This document shows positions 26,770 through 35,744 of a DNA stretch of 64,000 nt, one piece after another. This stretch comes from Desulfovibrionaceae bacterium. GTDB lineage: Bacteria; Desulfobacterota; Desulfovibrionia; Desulfovibrionales; Desulfovibrionaceae. The translations under genes and the position numbers were made by a program. The notes under the pieces are model-generated. The model saw only the letters and a program-made list of their open reading frames with translations, was not told the origin of the DNA and ran no database searches. Each line of letters begins with the position of its first letter. The first letter of the stretch is position 1. The stretch covers positions 372,001 through 436,000 of the forward strand of contig WRHY01000001.1 of the NCBI GenBank assembly GCA_009783025.1. Direction: 5' to 3'.

Positions 26770-27483
26770 ATGCCCAAACATGGGAAAAAATTCCGCAAAT
26801 CCATAGAGAATGTGGATTTACAGCAGAAATATACAGTGGAAGACGCTGTGTCCAAGTCTTTGGCCGCTTCTTTCGCCAAGTTTGATGAAACCGTTGACGT
26901 GGCTTTGGGTCTCGGCGTTGAACCCAAGTATTCCGACCAGATGGTGCGCGGCGCCGTGCCCCTGCCGCACGGTCTGGGCAAGACCGTGCGTGTGGCCGTG
27001 TTTTGCAAGGGTGAGAAGGAAGCCGAAGCCAAGGCTGCCGGGGCCGACTTTGTGGGCGGCGAAGACTTGGTGGCCAAGGTTAAGGAAGGCTTCCTCGATT
27101 TTGACGCCGCTATCGCCACCCCTGACGTGATGGCCCTGGTGGGCCAGATTGGCCGGGTACTCGGCCCGCGCGGCTTGATGCCCAACGCCAAGACCGGCAC
27201 CGTTACCTTTGACGTTGCCGCCGCGGTGAACGAAATCAAGGCCGGACGTGTGGAGTTCAGGGTGGACAAGGCCGGGGTGCTGCATGCGCCGCTGGGCAAA
27301 GTCTCCTTTGGCTCGGAAAAAATTCTGGACAACCTGCGGGCGCTTTTGGCTGAAGTGAACCGGCTCAAGCCTTCCGCCGCCAAAGGCACCTATATGAAGG
27401 CTATGGCTGTGTCCACTACCATGGGCCCCGGCGTCAAGGTTGACCCCACGGTTATTCGTAAATTTATCGAAGGGACTGCTTAG
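26770..27483 (+). CDS. rplA: 50S ribosomal protein L1
   Basis: 237 aa. Contains the L1 motifs [20 protein letters not shown] and [19 protein letters not shown]. It binds 23S rRNA at the E-site stalk and commonly represses its own rplK-rplA mRNA. Its stop codon is followed after 2 nt by a family I palindrome, which separates it from rplJ. Confidence 0.98.
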   Translation: MPKHGKKFRKSIENVDLQQKYTVEDAVSKSLAASFAKFDETVDVALGLGVEPKYSDQMVRGAVPLPHGLGKTVRVAVFCKGEKEAEAKAAGADFVGGEDLVAKVKEGFLDFDAAIATPDVMALVGQIGRVLGPRGLMPNAKTGTVTFDVAAAVNEIKAGRVEFRVDKAGVLHAPLGKVSFGSEKILDNLRALLAEVNRLKPSAAKGTYMKAMAVSTTMGPGVKVDPTVIRKFIEGTA

Positions 27484-27485
27484 GA

Positions 27486-27626
27486 CCTGCTGCCACTATG
27501 GTCTTTTTGCCCCCTGCCTTCGTCAGAATCGCTTTTTATTCCGGTCGAGTACCATAAGAGTACACTCCCTCCATAAAAAGCGATTCTTCCTCGGCAGAGA
27601 ACAAAAATCCTCATAGTGGCAACAGG
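27486..27626. repeat. Long modular palindrome, family I, copy 2 (type B arms and loop)
   Basis: 141 bp starting just after the rplA stop. Arms: CCTGCTGCCACTATGG and CATAGTGGCAACAGG; inner arms CAGAATCGCTTTTTAT and ATAAAAAGCGATTCTT; loop CCGGTCGAGTACCATAAGAG, shared with copy 1. It could form one long hairpin in the rplA-rplJ intergenic RNA. Confidence 0.85.
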
Positions 27627-27906
27627 CCCCAACCAGACCTTAACGGTTCCCTGTTAAGGTAAAGGTTTAGTCCCTTCGATTGCGGGAACCTGTTCCCGCT
27701 TGGCAGAGGACCTGGAAATCTGAGTCACAGACAGTCGGCGCAAGGCGGCCATATAATGGCAATCGCTGAGGTAAGCCCGGCCGAGACTTATCTGAAGGCT
27801 CTCATTTCCACCAGCACAAAGGCTGCCCCCGCATGCTACGGCCTTCAGGCTTATTGTCTGAAGCGCTTTATCCGGCGGGAGACGCCTGCAACTCCAGGAG
27901 AGTCGC
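27627..27906 (+). promoter_or_regulatory. rplJ leader, probable L10(L12)4 autoregulatory region
   Basis: About 280 nt without a gene between the palindrome and rplJ. It is rich in local inverted repeats (e.g. GCGGGAACCTGTTCCCGC at 27683-27700, and GCCTTCAGGC near 27841). A structured leader that binds the L10-L12 complex is usual before rplJ. No specific kink-turn was traced, so the assignment rests mainly on position. Confidence 0.5.
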
Positions 27907-28425
27907 GTGAACAGAACTGAAAAAGCCGCAGTCATTGAGAAGATCAAGGCCTCAGCCGAGAAGTCTTCCATCGCGGTGGTCGCTGACTTCAAGGGAATGC
28001 CGGTGGAAGAGATGACCCGCTTCAGGGTGAAGCTTCGCGAAGTAAACGGCGAACTCGTCGTTGTGAAGAACACCCTGGCACGTATCGCCTTTAACGGCGG
28101 TACGCATGACGTCATCAAAGACAACTTCCGTGAAAACTGCGCCATTGCCCTTGGAATGGAAGATCCGGTCGCCCTTGCCAAAGCGGTGTCGGATTTTGCC
28201 AAGACCAGCAAGACCTTGGAGATTCGCCACGGCAGCCTGGACGGCAAATTCCTTTCCGCCGATCAGATCAATGCTCTGGCAAAGCTGCCCGGCAGAAACG
28301 AACTGCTTGCCCAGACCCTTGGCACCTTGAACGCAGTGCCCACAAACTTTGTGTCGCTGCTGGCCAACACCATTCGCGGAGTGCTCTACGCGCTTAAGGC
28401 CATTGAAGAGAAAAAGGCCGCGTAA
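27907..28425 (+). CDS. rplJ: 50S ribosomal protein L10
   Basis: 172 aa, beginning [20 protein letters not shown] with a central VDFKG-type motif ([20 protein letters not shown]) and the C-terminal helix that binds L7/L12 ([19 protein letters not shown]). Base of the ribosomal stalk. The leader upstream probably mediates autogenous control. Confidence 0.97.
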   Translation: MNRTEKAAVIEKIKASAEKSSIAVVADFKGMPVEEMTRFRVKLREVNGELVVVKNTLARIAFNGGTHDVIKDNFRENCAIALGMEDPVALAKAVSDFAKTSKTLEIRHGSLDGKFLSADQINALAKLPGRNELLAQTLGTLNAVPTNFVSLLANTIRGVLYALKAIEEKKAA

Positions 28426-28461
28426 GAGATTCAAGCCAAAGACCTTTGAAGGAGAAAATCC

Positions 28462-28842
<381 letters not shown>

Positions 28843-28890
28843 GTCTGTTATATGCGGGGCTCTGTCCCGCACCGGCATTTGGAAAAACAT

Positions 28891-28917
28891 AAGGGCGCGG
28901 TAACTTCCGCGCCCTTT
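28891..28917. terminator. Terminator hairpin between rplL and the hybrid kinase
   Basis: AAGGGCGCGG-taactt-CCGCGCCCTTT. Symmetric, with a short T-run to the right and A to the left, so it may serve both convergent genes. The T-run is short. Confidence 0.6.
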
Positions 28918-28941
28918 GCTATTGGCAGGTCTTTTTCAAAC

Positions 28942-30909
28942 TTACAGCAGGTGTTTTTTAAGCTCCGCAATCACCACGGCAACATCAAGCGGTTTGCCCA
29001 AATGGCTGTTCATGCCCGAGGCCAGGCACCGTTCGATGTCCTCGCGGAACACATTGGCCGTCATGGCAATGATCGGTATGCTATCCGCTTTCCGTAAACC
29101 TGATGCGCGGATTTGCCTGGTCGCTTCATACCCGTCCACATCCGGCATATGAATATCCATCAGGATGAGGTCATACGCGTCAGGCGCGGCGGAAAATTTT
29201 GCAACCGCCTCCGCACCGTCAACCGCAAAAACCGTCTCTATTCCAGTATCTTCAAGCAGTGAAGCTACAATTTCACGGTTTATTTCGACATCATCCGCCA
29301 CCAGCGCCCGCTTCCCGGCAAAAATGCCGCCCAGGGCGCCGTCATGCGCCTCGCATGCCGGCCCCTCTTGAGAGGCTTCTTTGCTCGAAGCGCCGGTTTT
29401 GACCCTGATTTCAAACAGGAAGGAAGCGCCTTTGCCGAGTTCGGATTCGACCCATATGCGGCCGTCCATCATATCGATGATACGTTTGGCGATGGCCAAA
29501 CCAAGCCCGGTTCCGCCGAATTTACGGGAAATGCCGCCATCAGCCTGTTCAAAGGAGGCAAACAGGCCGTTCCGCTGCTCTTCGGATATGCCGATTCCGG
29601 TATCCTTCACCACAAAGCGGATGGTGCATATCTCATCCTCTTCGGCAATTTTTTTTGCCGTCAGCGCTATGGCGCCGTGCTCAGGCGTAAATTTTACAGC
29701 ATTGGTCAGCAGGTTGGTAATAACCTGGGACAGACGTTGTTCATCCGATATGATGGTTGCAGGTATATTGGTATCAATATCGAGCGATAAGGCCTGCTTT
29801 CGCTCTTCAATGCGAAAATTCATGCTGCCGACGACACGTTGCATCATCTGCGCAACGTTGCATTCGCCAAGCGACAGTTCCAACTGGTCAGCTTCAATTT
29901 TGGACATGTCCAGAATATCATTAATAACGCCGAGCAAGTGCTGTGAAGCTTCGTTGATTTTGTCTAAACAGTATATCTTGCGCTCAGGAGCGTCGGCAGT
30001 TTTTGCAATGGTGGTCATCCCGATAATGGCATTCATCGGGGTGCGCATTTCATGACTCATGCGGGCAAGAAAGTCTGACTTGGCGCGCGTTGATTGCTCG
30101 GCCAGTTCACGGGCCCGCTCAGCCGCATGTTGGGCGCGTACACTTTCAGTCATGTCATGGAAAAAAAGCATCGTTCCGACAGCCGTGCCTCGTTCGTCCA
30201 GCATAGGGATAACCTGAATGGAGTAATGGCGTAATCTATCATCCTGGCCAAAGGCGATCGCTTGCTCCATCTCCGATGAACACTTGTACGCAACAGCCGC
30301 CTGAAGCAAGCCGGTCATATGCTGCAAAAAAGCGTCGCTTAACACAGGGGAAAACAGCTCATGGAATGATTTATCCCGGATGATGCTTGCGTCTTCTATT
30401 CCGCAGTGTTGCAGATAGGATACGCTTGTAAGAACAACATGCCCGTGAACGTCAAACAGCAGGATAATATCCGGGCAGTTGCTCAACAGGAGATTTACAT
30501 ATTGTTGCAGCTTATATTTTGTATCTTCATTTATTTTGTGGCGCTCATCCAACTGCTGTACCATCGCGTTGAAGGCTCTGGAAAAATTCCCCATAAATTC
30601 GACGCGTTGCAGATAGTCTCCTTGAGCTACCTGTTGGGTTTGCCAAGTTAAATGTTTCAGCGACGCATGCAGCGATTTCAGCGGAGCGGCGACCTCATTG
30701 CCGGACGACGGCATTTCCCCGTCCAGATCTCCCTTGGACAGGGCATTGGCAAACTTCCTGGTTTCAGAAATACACTCCGCGAGATATTTTAAGCCTTCCC
30801 CCAAATCACGGAAGCCTTGGGGCAAACGCTCCAGATCCAGCGCGGCGCGTGCCGGACTGTATAAGACATCACGCAAATAATTAAATAAAACCTCTGCAAT
30901 CGGGTCCAC
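28942..30909 (-). CDS. Cytoplasmic hybrid sensor histidine kinase (PAS-HisKA-HATPase-receiver)
   Basis: 655 aa with a GTG start (AAGG 9-10 nt upstream). No membrane helix. Residues 40-125 form HAMP-like helices (ANALSKGDLDGEMP, then VAQGDYLQRVEFMGNFSRAF). A PAS domain spans about 130-255, HisKA follows with His286 in ARMSHEMRTPMNAII, then HATPase (TNLLTNAVKFTPEHG, DTGIGISEEQ, FGGTGLGLAIAK) and a receiver with LILMDIHMPDVDGYEA and GKPLD. All catalytic motifs are intact. The gene for a V4R-domain protein lies 77 bp upstream on the same strand and is the probable sensor partner. No downstream output gene is adjacent. Confidence 0.92.
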   Translation of the reverse strand: MDPIAEVLFNYLRDVLYSPARAALDLERLPQGFRDLGEGLKYLAECISETRKFANALSKGDLDGEMPSSGNEVAAPLKSLHASLKHLTWQTQQVAQGDYLQRVEFMGNFSRAFNAMVQQLDERHKINEDTKYKLQQYVNLLLSNCPDIILLFDVHGHVVLTSVSYLQHCGIEDASIIRDKSFHELFSPVLSDAFLQHMTGLLQAAVAYKCSSEMEQAIAFGQDDRLRHYSIQVIPMLDERGTAVGTMLFFHDMTESVRAQHAAERARELAEQSTRAKSDFLARMSHEMRTPMNAIIGMTTIAKTADAPERKIYCLDKINEASQHLLGVINDILDMSKIEADQLELSLGECNVAQMMQRVVGSMNFRIEERKQALSLDIDTNIPATIISDEQRLSQVITNLLTNAVKFTPEHGAIALTAKKIAEEDEICTIRFVVKDTGIGISEEQRNGLFASFEQADGGISRKFGGTGLGLAIAKRIIDMMDGRIWVESELGKGASFLFEIRVKTGASSKEASQEGPACEAHDGALGGIFAGKRALVADDVEINREIVASLLEDTGIETVFAVDGAEAVAKFSAAPDAYDLILMDIHMPDVDGYEATRQIRASGLRKADSIPIIAMTANVFREDIERCLASGMNSHLGKPLDVAVVIAELKKHLL

Positions 30910-30986
30910 AATATTCTACCTTTCGGGAATACACATGTACGGCAACACCATACAGGCTGCTTTGCCATCGTGTTTGCAGTCTGAAA

Positions 30987-31523
30987 TCACTCCACAACAA
31001 CGCCGCTAAAGCGGCATACTCTATCGCCGTTGGCCCAACAATCCACCTCACGGACCTGGTATTTCTTTCCGGTGTATGCCTCAAGAATACCGGCAATAAA
31101 CCCTTCGTCATAATTGCACACGTTTTCGTTAGTAACGGGCAATCCGCTGCAATCCAGATCCTGTCCTACCGTGAGCACAATGCTCCCTGTTTCAGGATCA
31201 AACGCTTCCAGGCGCAAAATGCCGATTTTCAGGGTTTGCAACAGGTTTTGCAGGTTGGCCAAAAAGGCGTTGAAATCCACTTTCAGATCCAGCGTATTTT
31301 TGGCAAACTCCACCCCGGCCAAAAAACCGGCCTGGCGGAAGTATTCGTTCGCCTGTTCTCCGCCGTGCGCCTTGGTCAGTACATCCAACATGGTATACTG
31401 CATCAAGCGGTATACCAGCACGGGCATATCTTCGCCCATGTCTCCACGGCCTGCCTTGATATCGCCAAGGCTGTCCCAAGTGAAAACGTTATGACTCCGG
31501 CCTTTCAAAAAGACATTACTCAT
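30987..31523 (-). CDS. V4R-domain (4-vinyl-reductase-like) small-ligand sensor protein
   Basis: 178 aa; AGGGAG lies 7 nt before the ATG. The C-terminal half has the V4R signature: NYDEGFIAGILEAYTGKKYQ followed by VREVDCWANGDRVCRFSGVV with two Cys. V4R domains bind small molecules or metal/porphyrin ligands and often sit in regulators. The N-terminal part (VYRLMQYTMLDVLTKAHGGE) is an all-helical, probably dimerising segment. Encoded immediately upstream of the hybrid kinase, it likely modulates it; the ligand is unknown. Confidence 0.8.
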   Translation of the reverse strand: MSNVFLKGRSHNVFTWDSLGDIKAGRGDMGEDMPVLVYRLMQYTMLDVLTKAHGGEQANEYFRQAGFLAGVEFAKNTLDLKVDFNAFLANLQNLLQTLKIGILRLEAFDPETGSIVLTVGQDLDCSGLPVTNENVCNYDEGFIAGILEAYTGKKYQVREVDCWANGDRVCRFSGVVVE

Positions 31524-31825
31524 GGCGCATCTCCCTGATACGTTATTTTTACTTAATCTGCTTTATTTAGGCCGATATTTCAAGCAATAATTCCCGCTTG
31601 GACACCTCATTATGAGAGTGCGGTATGCCTTACGCCTGGTGTGCGACTCTGGAAAGCGGCGTTCCGAATCCAGAGCGATGACGTTGTTGTGGCGGCTTTC
31701 ATTCGCGAGTGCGATCAGGGGTAGTCGAGAGGGGGCTTTTCGAAAGCGGCGTTATTCCGTAAAATTTCTTTGCCGACCTTTCTCTGGAGGGTGCGGTTTT
31801 CTGCGTGGGCCGTTTTGTACGGCCC
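31524..31825. other. 302-bp gap between V4R gene and infA
   Basis: No convincing gene. A short hairpin GGGCCGT-tttgt-ACGGCCC (31807-31825) directly follows the infA stop on the minus strand but has no T-run. A GCCGATAT at 31571 lacks a TAAA at the right spacing and has no plus-strand gene downstream. The AT-rich part near 31530-31600 probably holds the promoter of the V4R-kinase pair. Confidence 0.5.
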
Positions 31826-32044
31826 TTACTTCATGCGGTAGGTGATGCGCCCGCGCGTCAGATCATAGGGGGAAAGCTCCACCTTGACCCGGTCTCCGGG
31901 CAGAATGCGGATATAAAACTTACGCATCTTGCCGGAAATATGGGCAAGCACTTCATGCCCGTTTTCCAGTTCGACACGAAACATGGCGTTGGGCAGAGCT
32001 TCCTGCACAGTACCGTCAATTTCCAATGCTTCTTCTTTGGCCAT
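31826..32044 (-). CDS. infA: Translation initiation factor IF-1
   Basis: 72 aa from the ATG at 32044 ([20 protein letters not shown]), the standard IF-1 length; the in-frame upstream extension is not family-like. GAGGGAG lies just before the start. The S1/OB fold motifs [20 protein letters not shown] and [16 protein letters not shown] are intact. It blocks the ribosomal A site during initiation. Encoded alone. Confidence 0.98.
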   Translation of the reverse strand: MAKEEALEIDGTVQEALPNAMFRVELENGHEVLAHISGKMRKFYIRILPGDRVKVELSPYDLTRGRITYRMK

Positions 32045-32250
32045 ACGCTCCCTCGGGAAAATATCCGGCGCATCCGCGTCATGGAACGCAGAGCCCATAT
32101 GTCTTACCGCAATTTTGCGGCAGAATTGTTCTCGTGTCATGTTTCGCATTGTTTGTCAATGCGATTAAGGCATTGCATAAAAATGCCATAAATGAGGAAT
32201 GGGGTTGCCGGGACCCACGCGGGCCCCGGCAACCTTTGCGGGATCAGCAT

Positions 32251-32937
32251 TTATACGCGTTGCAGCACCCAGGCCACCCGGCCTACGATGTGCTCTTCAT
32301 ACCCTTGTACAGGCATAGTGACTTCCGGATGCAAGGCATTGTCGCTCCGGAGAATAAGACGGTTGTTCTGCGTATCCATGAACACGCGTTTGAATACAAC
32401 TCCCTCATAGGGCAGGCGTATCCCGTACATTTCCCCCGAGGCCACGTGTTTTTTCGTTGTATCCAGGCCCACGTAAGCGCCTTTGAGAATCGCGGGCTCC
32501 ATGCCTGAGGAGTCGGCGCGCACCACGTAGACACCGGGGGTGGCAAAGGATTGGGGGATGCTCAGCCTGCCGACCGTGGACAGGGCATCGTTTTCGTCGG
32601 TAGAGGGTTGCGTGGTATGTACTTGCACAATCATGTTTTTGGCGTCAGGTCCGCCGTAGCGGGCCACATCCTCACAAAGAGCGCCGGCCGGAGCATCCAC
32701 AGGGACATAGCCTTGCTCGGTGCGCAGGTACATGGGGCCGCTGCCTTTTTTCAGCCAGTCCGGATTAAGTCCGAACTGTTCAAAAAGTTTCATATACCAG
32801 TCTGAGGGAACGGAATTACGTCTTTTAGCATCGGAGATGCTTGACTGCCTGATGTCCAGGACTTCAGCCAGTTCAACTTGAGTTCTTGTATTTGTTGCGA
32901 GCTTGATGCGTTCGAAAATTTCTTCGAAGTTGACCAC
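32251..32937 (-). CDS. CI/LexA-like transcriptional repressor with S24 peptidase-type domain
   Basis: 228 aa from a GTG at 32937, chosen because GAGGAG lies 7 nt upstream. The N-terminal helix-turn-helix is of the phage CI type (RTQVELAEVLDIRQSSISDA). The C-terminal domain has the S24 serine region (VVRADSSGMEPAILKGAYVG) and a Lys in VVFKRVF, the possible catalytic dyad; the Ser context is SGM rather than the usual SM. Such proteins either undergo RecA-stimulated self-cleavage or use the domain only for dimerisation. No phage genes surround it, so it is probably a domesticated host regulator. Confidence 0.82.
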   Translation of the reverse strand: MVNFEEIFERIKLATNTRTQVELAEVLDIRQSSISDAKRRNSVPSDWYMKLFEQFGLNPDWLKKGSGPMYLRTEQGYVPVDAPAGALCEDVARYGGPDAKNMIVQVHTTQPSTDENDALSTVGRLSIPQSFATPGVYVVRADSSGMEPAILKGAYVGLDTTKKHVASGEMYGIRLPYEGVVFKRVFMDTQNNRLILRSDNALHPEVTMPVQGYEEHIVGRVAWVLQRV

Positions 32938-33375
32938 TTTGTTTCTCCTCAATATCCTTCGTTCGATTCTTTACGGAGCGGAATTCACTTCATATGGTCA
33001 CGAGTACATTGTGCATTTCCGGTAGATCTGAACCCAGGCTCTTAATCCCAAAGGAATAGTAAGATACCGGAAACGATACGTATTCTGCGATATAAAGCTT
33101 TGGCTCCGGTATTCGGAATGCGGCAAATACATTGGCATTCCATCGGATAACAGCCACACAGAATCTATACATAAGAACAAAAGTGGATTAGGCAAGTCGA
33201 ATATCGATTCTTTATACAAAATAAATGATATAAAACCTTCACATGTTCCCTATTATGAAGGCGCAGCACTACTTTCCAGGGGAGAGCAGGTTGTCCGGAC
33301 CTGCGAGAACATTCCCCCCGTGTAACTCTCCGCCATCAAAACAATATATCGCCATAGCTATATATCGTGATAGCG
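32938..33375. other. 438-bp AT-rich gap upstream of the CI-like repressor
   Basis: No convincing gene; the short reading frames here have poor composition. It is markedly AT-richer than the neighbours. TCGATTCTTTA occurs twice (32963-32973 and 33205-33215), and two similar units, ATATATCG-ccatagc and ATATATCG-tgatagc, stand side by side at 33344-33374. These are candidate operators for the adjacent repressor, by position only. Confidence 0.5.
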
Positions 33376-34221
33376 TTATTTGAGATACTTGAGTAAAGGG
33401 TCCTCATTGGAAAAAACTATCCGGCTGTTGTCTTTAAATGCTTTCCTGTACACCTCCAGGCTTTTGGAAAACTCATAAAAAGCGGGGTCCACGGAGAGTA
33501 CTTCAGCAAAGATTCTGATCGCGTTCGCGTCCGCTTTACCCCGTATAATGATGCTCTCCCTGTTTGCATCCGCCAGAATGATGTCGCGCTGCATCTCCGC
33601 TTCGGATCTGATGCGCAAAAACTCGGATTCGCCTTCATAGCGGTATCTGTTGGCCATGCGCTGGCGTTCGGCGTTCATGCGGCCATAGATGGCCGGCCGG
33701 TTCGGCAGGTCCGTGCGTTTGATACGGACATCCACGACGCTTACTCCGTACTGTTCGGCTTGAGTCCGCGACCTGTTCAAGACATCCGCCATAATGGCCG
33801 CGCGCTTGGTATAGACCACCTCGTTCAATTCCTTACCGCCGATAGCAGCGCGCAGTTGCGAATACACGATTTCATCCAGGCGTTTTTCCGCGGCCCGCTC
33901 AGTGCGCAGGGAACGGTAAAAGAGCATGGGGTCGGTGATGCGCCAGCACACGTAGTTATCGATTTCAAAGGCTTTCAGGTCCGCGGTCAGCGTCTCTGTC
34001 TTGGCTATCTCAAATACCATCAGGCGGGCATCAAAGAAGACCACGTTCTGGATAAAGGGCAGTTTGAAGTTCAGGCCCGGTGTGCGGGCGGTATCTTCTA
34101 TGGCTTCGCCAAGCTGCAATACGATGGCTCGTTCGCGTTCGTTGACGAAAAACACGGATTGACTGCCGATCAGGGCGATAATGACAACAACGGCCAGCAG
34201 GATGATGGTTTGACGGTTCAT
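33376..34221 (-). CDS. hflC: FtsH protease modulator HflC
   Basis: 281 aa. An N-terminal membrane helix (IILLAVVVIIALIGSQSVFF) is followed by a band-7/SPFH domain (VNERERAIVLQLGEAI, YSQLRAAIGGKELNEVVYTK, VVDVRIKRTDLP) and a coiled-coil end (AEMQRDIILADANRESIIIR). With HflK it forms a membrane complex that modulates FtsH. Its start overlaps the hflK stop by 4 nt (ATGA). Confidence 0.95.
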   Translation of the reverse strand: MNRQTIILLAVVVIIALIGSQSVFFVNERERAIVLQLGEAIEDTARTPGLNFKLPFIQNVVFFDARLMVFEIAKTETLTADLKAFEIDNYVCWRITDPMLFYRSLRTERAAEKRLDEIVYSQLRAAIGGKELNEVVYTKRAAIMADVLNRSRTQAEQYGVSVVDVRIKRTDLPNRPAIYGRMNAERQRMANRYRYEGESEFLRIRSEAEMQRDIILADANRESIIIRGKADANAIRIFAEVLSVDPAFYEFSKSLEVYRKAFKDNSRIVFSNEDPLLKYLK

Positions 34222-35342
34222 CGGGCGTTTGCCTCCCCGGCCGGGGCGGCCTGCTGTCCCGGCGCGTTCTTGAAGGGAGCGGAAGACGGGTCAAGATTCA
34301 AAAGGGGCAACACATTGCCGTTGGCGTCCTTGGAAATCACGATTTTCTGCAAGCCGGAGGCGGAGAGCAGGTCAGCCATGGCCTCAAGATACATGCGTTT
34401 CCTGGTTATATCTTTGGCCTTGCTGAACTCGTCCACCATAGCCAGGAAGCGTTGAGCTTCACCGGTGGCGGCTTCTTCCACCTGGCGGCTGTAACCGCGC
34501 GCGGCGTTGAGCATGCTCTGGGCCGTACCGTTAGCCACAGGCACGATTTGCATACGGTACGCTTCGGCCTCGTTGATCCTGCGTATCCGGTCCTCACGGG
34601 CGCTGGCCACATCCTTGAAGGCGGCTTCCACATCCGGTGGCGGTTGCGCGTCCAAAAGTTGTACCGTGTGAATTCTTACTCCCATATTATAAGGGGTGAG
34701 AATATTTTCCAGCACTTGCAGGGTTTCCACCTGGATTTCCGTGCGGCCGATGGTCAGAATGCTGTCGATCATGCTGCGGCCGACCACTTCGCGCATGGCG
34801 GCCTCAGCGGCGCTCTTGATGGTGGTTTCCGGATCGCGCACATTGAACAGGAATTTGTGCGGTTCGCTGATGTTATACTGCACGTTAAAACGCAGGTGAA
34901 CGATATTTTCGTCACCCGTGAACATGCTGGCTTCTTCAGCCACGGTTTTCCCGGTGCCGCTTTTATAGCCCGCGGTACGGCCGCCCTCGAGCGTCTGGCC
35001 GATAACCATGGTGCGCAAGGGCTCGGCAACAACAATTTCCGCCTGTTCAAAAGGATAGGGCAGATGATAGTGTGGGCCGTCCATCACCTCTCGATTGAAC
35101 TTGCCGAATCTGGTGACGACTCCGACCTCGCCGGGCTTGACAATAAAGATACCTGAGGCTAGCCAGATGAGGAGAGCAACAATGAGCAGGGGGCCGATCG
35201 GAACCCCCCGGTTGAACAGTTTGGACAAAAAGCCGCTCGGATTGAAATTTTCAAAAGGATTTCCCGGGCCTTCCCCTTGAGGGGGCGGCGTTCTTCCTTG
35301 CCTTTGCCGTTTTTCTTGTAGTTTTTCCCAGTCCCAATTCAT
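34218..35342 (-). CDS. hflK: FtsH protease modulator HflK
   Basis: 374 aa. A Gly/Pro-rich N-terminus (QRQGRTPPPQGEGPGNPFEN) precedes one membrane helix (IGPLLIVALLIWLASGIFIV) and the SPFH domain (VKPGEVGVVTRFGKFN, then VGRSMIDSILTIGRTEIQVE), ending in a coiled coil and a tail of Ala/Pro. Partner of HflC. A perfect 12-bp inverted repeat lies upstream in the divergent promoter region. Confidence 0.95.
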   Translation of the reverse strand: MNWDWEKLQEKRQRQGRTPPPQGEGPGNPFENFNPSGFLSKLFNRGVPIGPLLIVALLIWLASGIFIVKPGEVGVVTRFGKFNREVMDGPHYHLPYPFEQAEIVVAEPLRTMVIGQTLEGGRTAGYKSGTGKTVAEEASMFTGDENIVHLRFNVQYNISEPHKFLFNVRDPETTIKSAAEAAMREVVGRSMIDSILTIGRTEIQVETLQVLENILTPYNMGVRIHTVQLLDAQPPPDVEAAFKDVASAREDRIRRINEAEAYRMQIVPVANGTAQSMLNAARGYSRQVEEAATGEAQRFLAMVDEFSKAKDITRKRMYLEAMADLLSASGLQKIVISKDANGNVLPLLNLDPSSAPFKNAPGQQAAPAGEANAR

Positions 35343-35418
35343 AATGGGTTAGACAATAGAGGACACTTTGAAAATGGTCAAGCAGTACCCTTCAGACAGC
35401 ACTTTCGCAGGGCTGGAA

Positions 35419-35445
35419 CATTGTACTATTGGAAATAGTACAATG
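35419..35445. promoter_or_regulatory. Perfect 12-bp inverted repeat, candidate operator or hairpin
   Basis: CATTGTACTATT-GGA-AATAGTACAATG, perfect over 12 bp per arm. It lies between divergent hflK (start 35342) and the small membrane gene (start 35529). No T-run follows on either strand, so an operator is more likely than a terminator. I do not recognise the binding protein. Confidence 0.6.
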
Positions 35446-35528
35446 CTCCTCTCTGAACAGTTATGCGACAGTTTCAAGTGTAACATGCTATAAAAATAGC
35501 TATTTCTATCTCACCGGAGTTTTGCCTG

Positions 35529-35744
35529 ATGAAGCTCTTTCGTCTGCCGCGGCGCAATCGCAAGTTTTTGGATGAAGAAACACCTCTGCAACGTTTTTTC
35601 CGCATATTGCTGATTCTGCTGCTCTTCGGCGCTGTGCTGCTCGGGTTCTGGCTCAGCAGTGAACGCCGCATGGAAATATTGAAACCCTCCGGGCCTGTTC
35701 AAGGGCAATCCCTGTCCAGGCACTCGCCGCACACCACATTATGA
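35529..35744 (+). CDS. Small single-pass membrane protein coupled to rnhA
   Basis: 71 aa. CGGAG lies 9 nt before the ATG. A basic N-terminus (KLFRLPRRNRKFL) and one membrane helix (FRILLILLLFGAVLLGFWL) are followed by a short polar tail. Its stop overlaps the rnhA start (ATGA), indicating translational coupling. Function unknown; the helix, ribosome-binding site and overlap support a real gene. Confidence 0.68.
   Translation: MKLFRLPRRNRKFLDEETPLQRFFRILLILLLFGAVLLGFWLSSERRMEILKPSGPVQGQSLSRHSPHTTL

Noticed and set aside
31571..31578. GCCGATAT as a third sigma-28 promoter
   Set aside because: No TAAA at 15 bp upstream, and no plus-strand gene follows.
32251..32937. Prophage, because of the CI-like repressor
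   Set aside because: No integrase, structural or replication phage genes and no attachment repeats nearby; the flanking genes are housekeeping.
33009..33219. 60-73 aa frames in the AT-rich gap
   Set aside because: Two overlapping frames, no ribosome-binding site and no recognisable composition.
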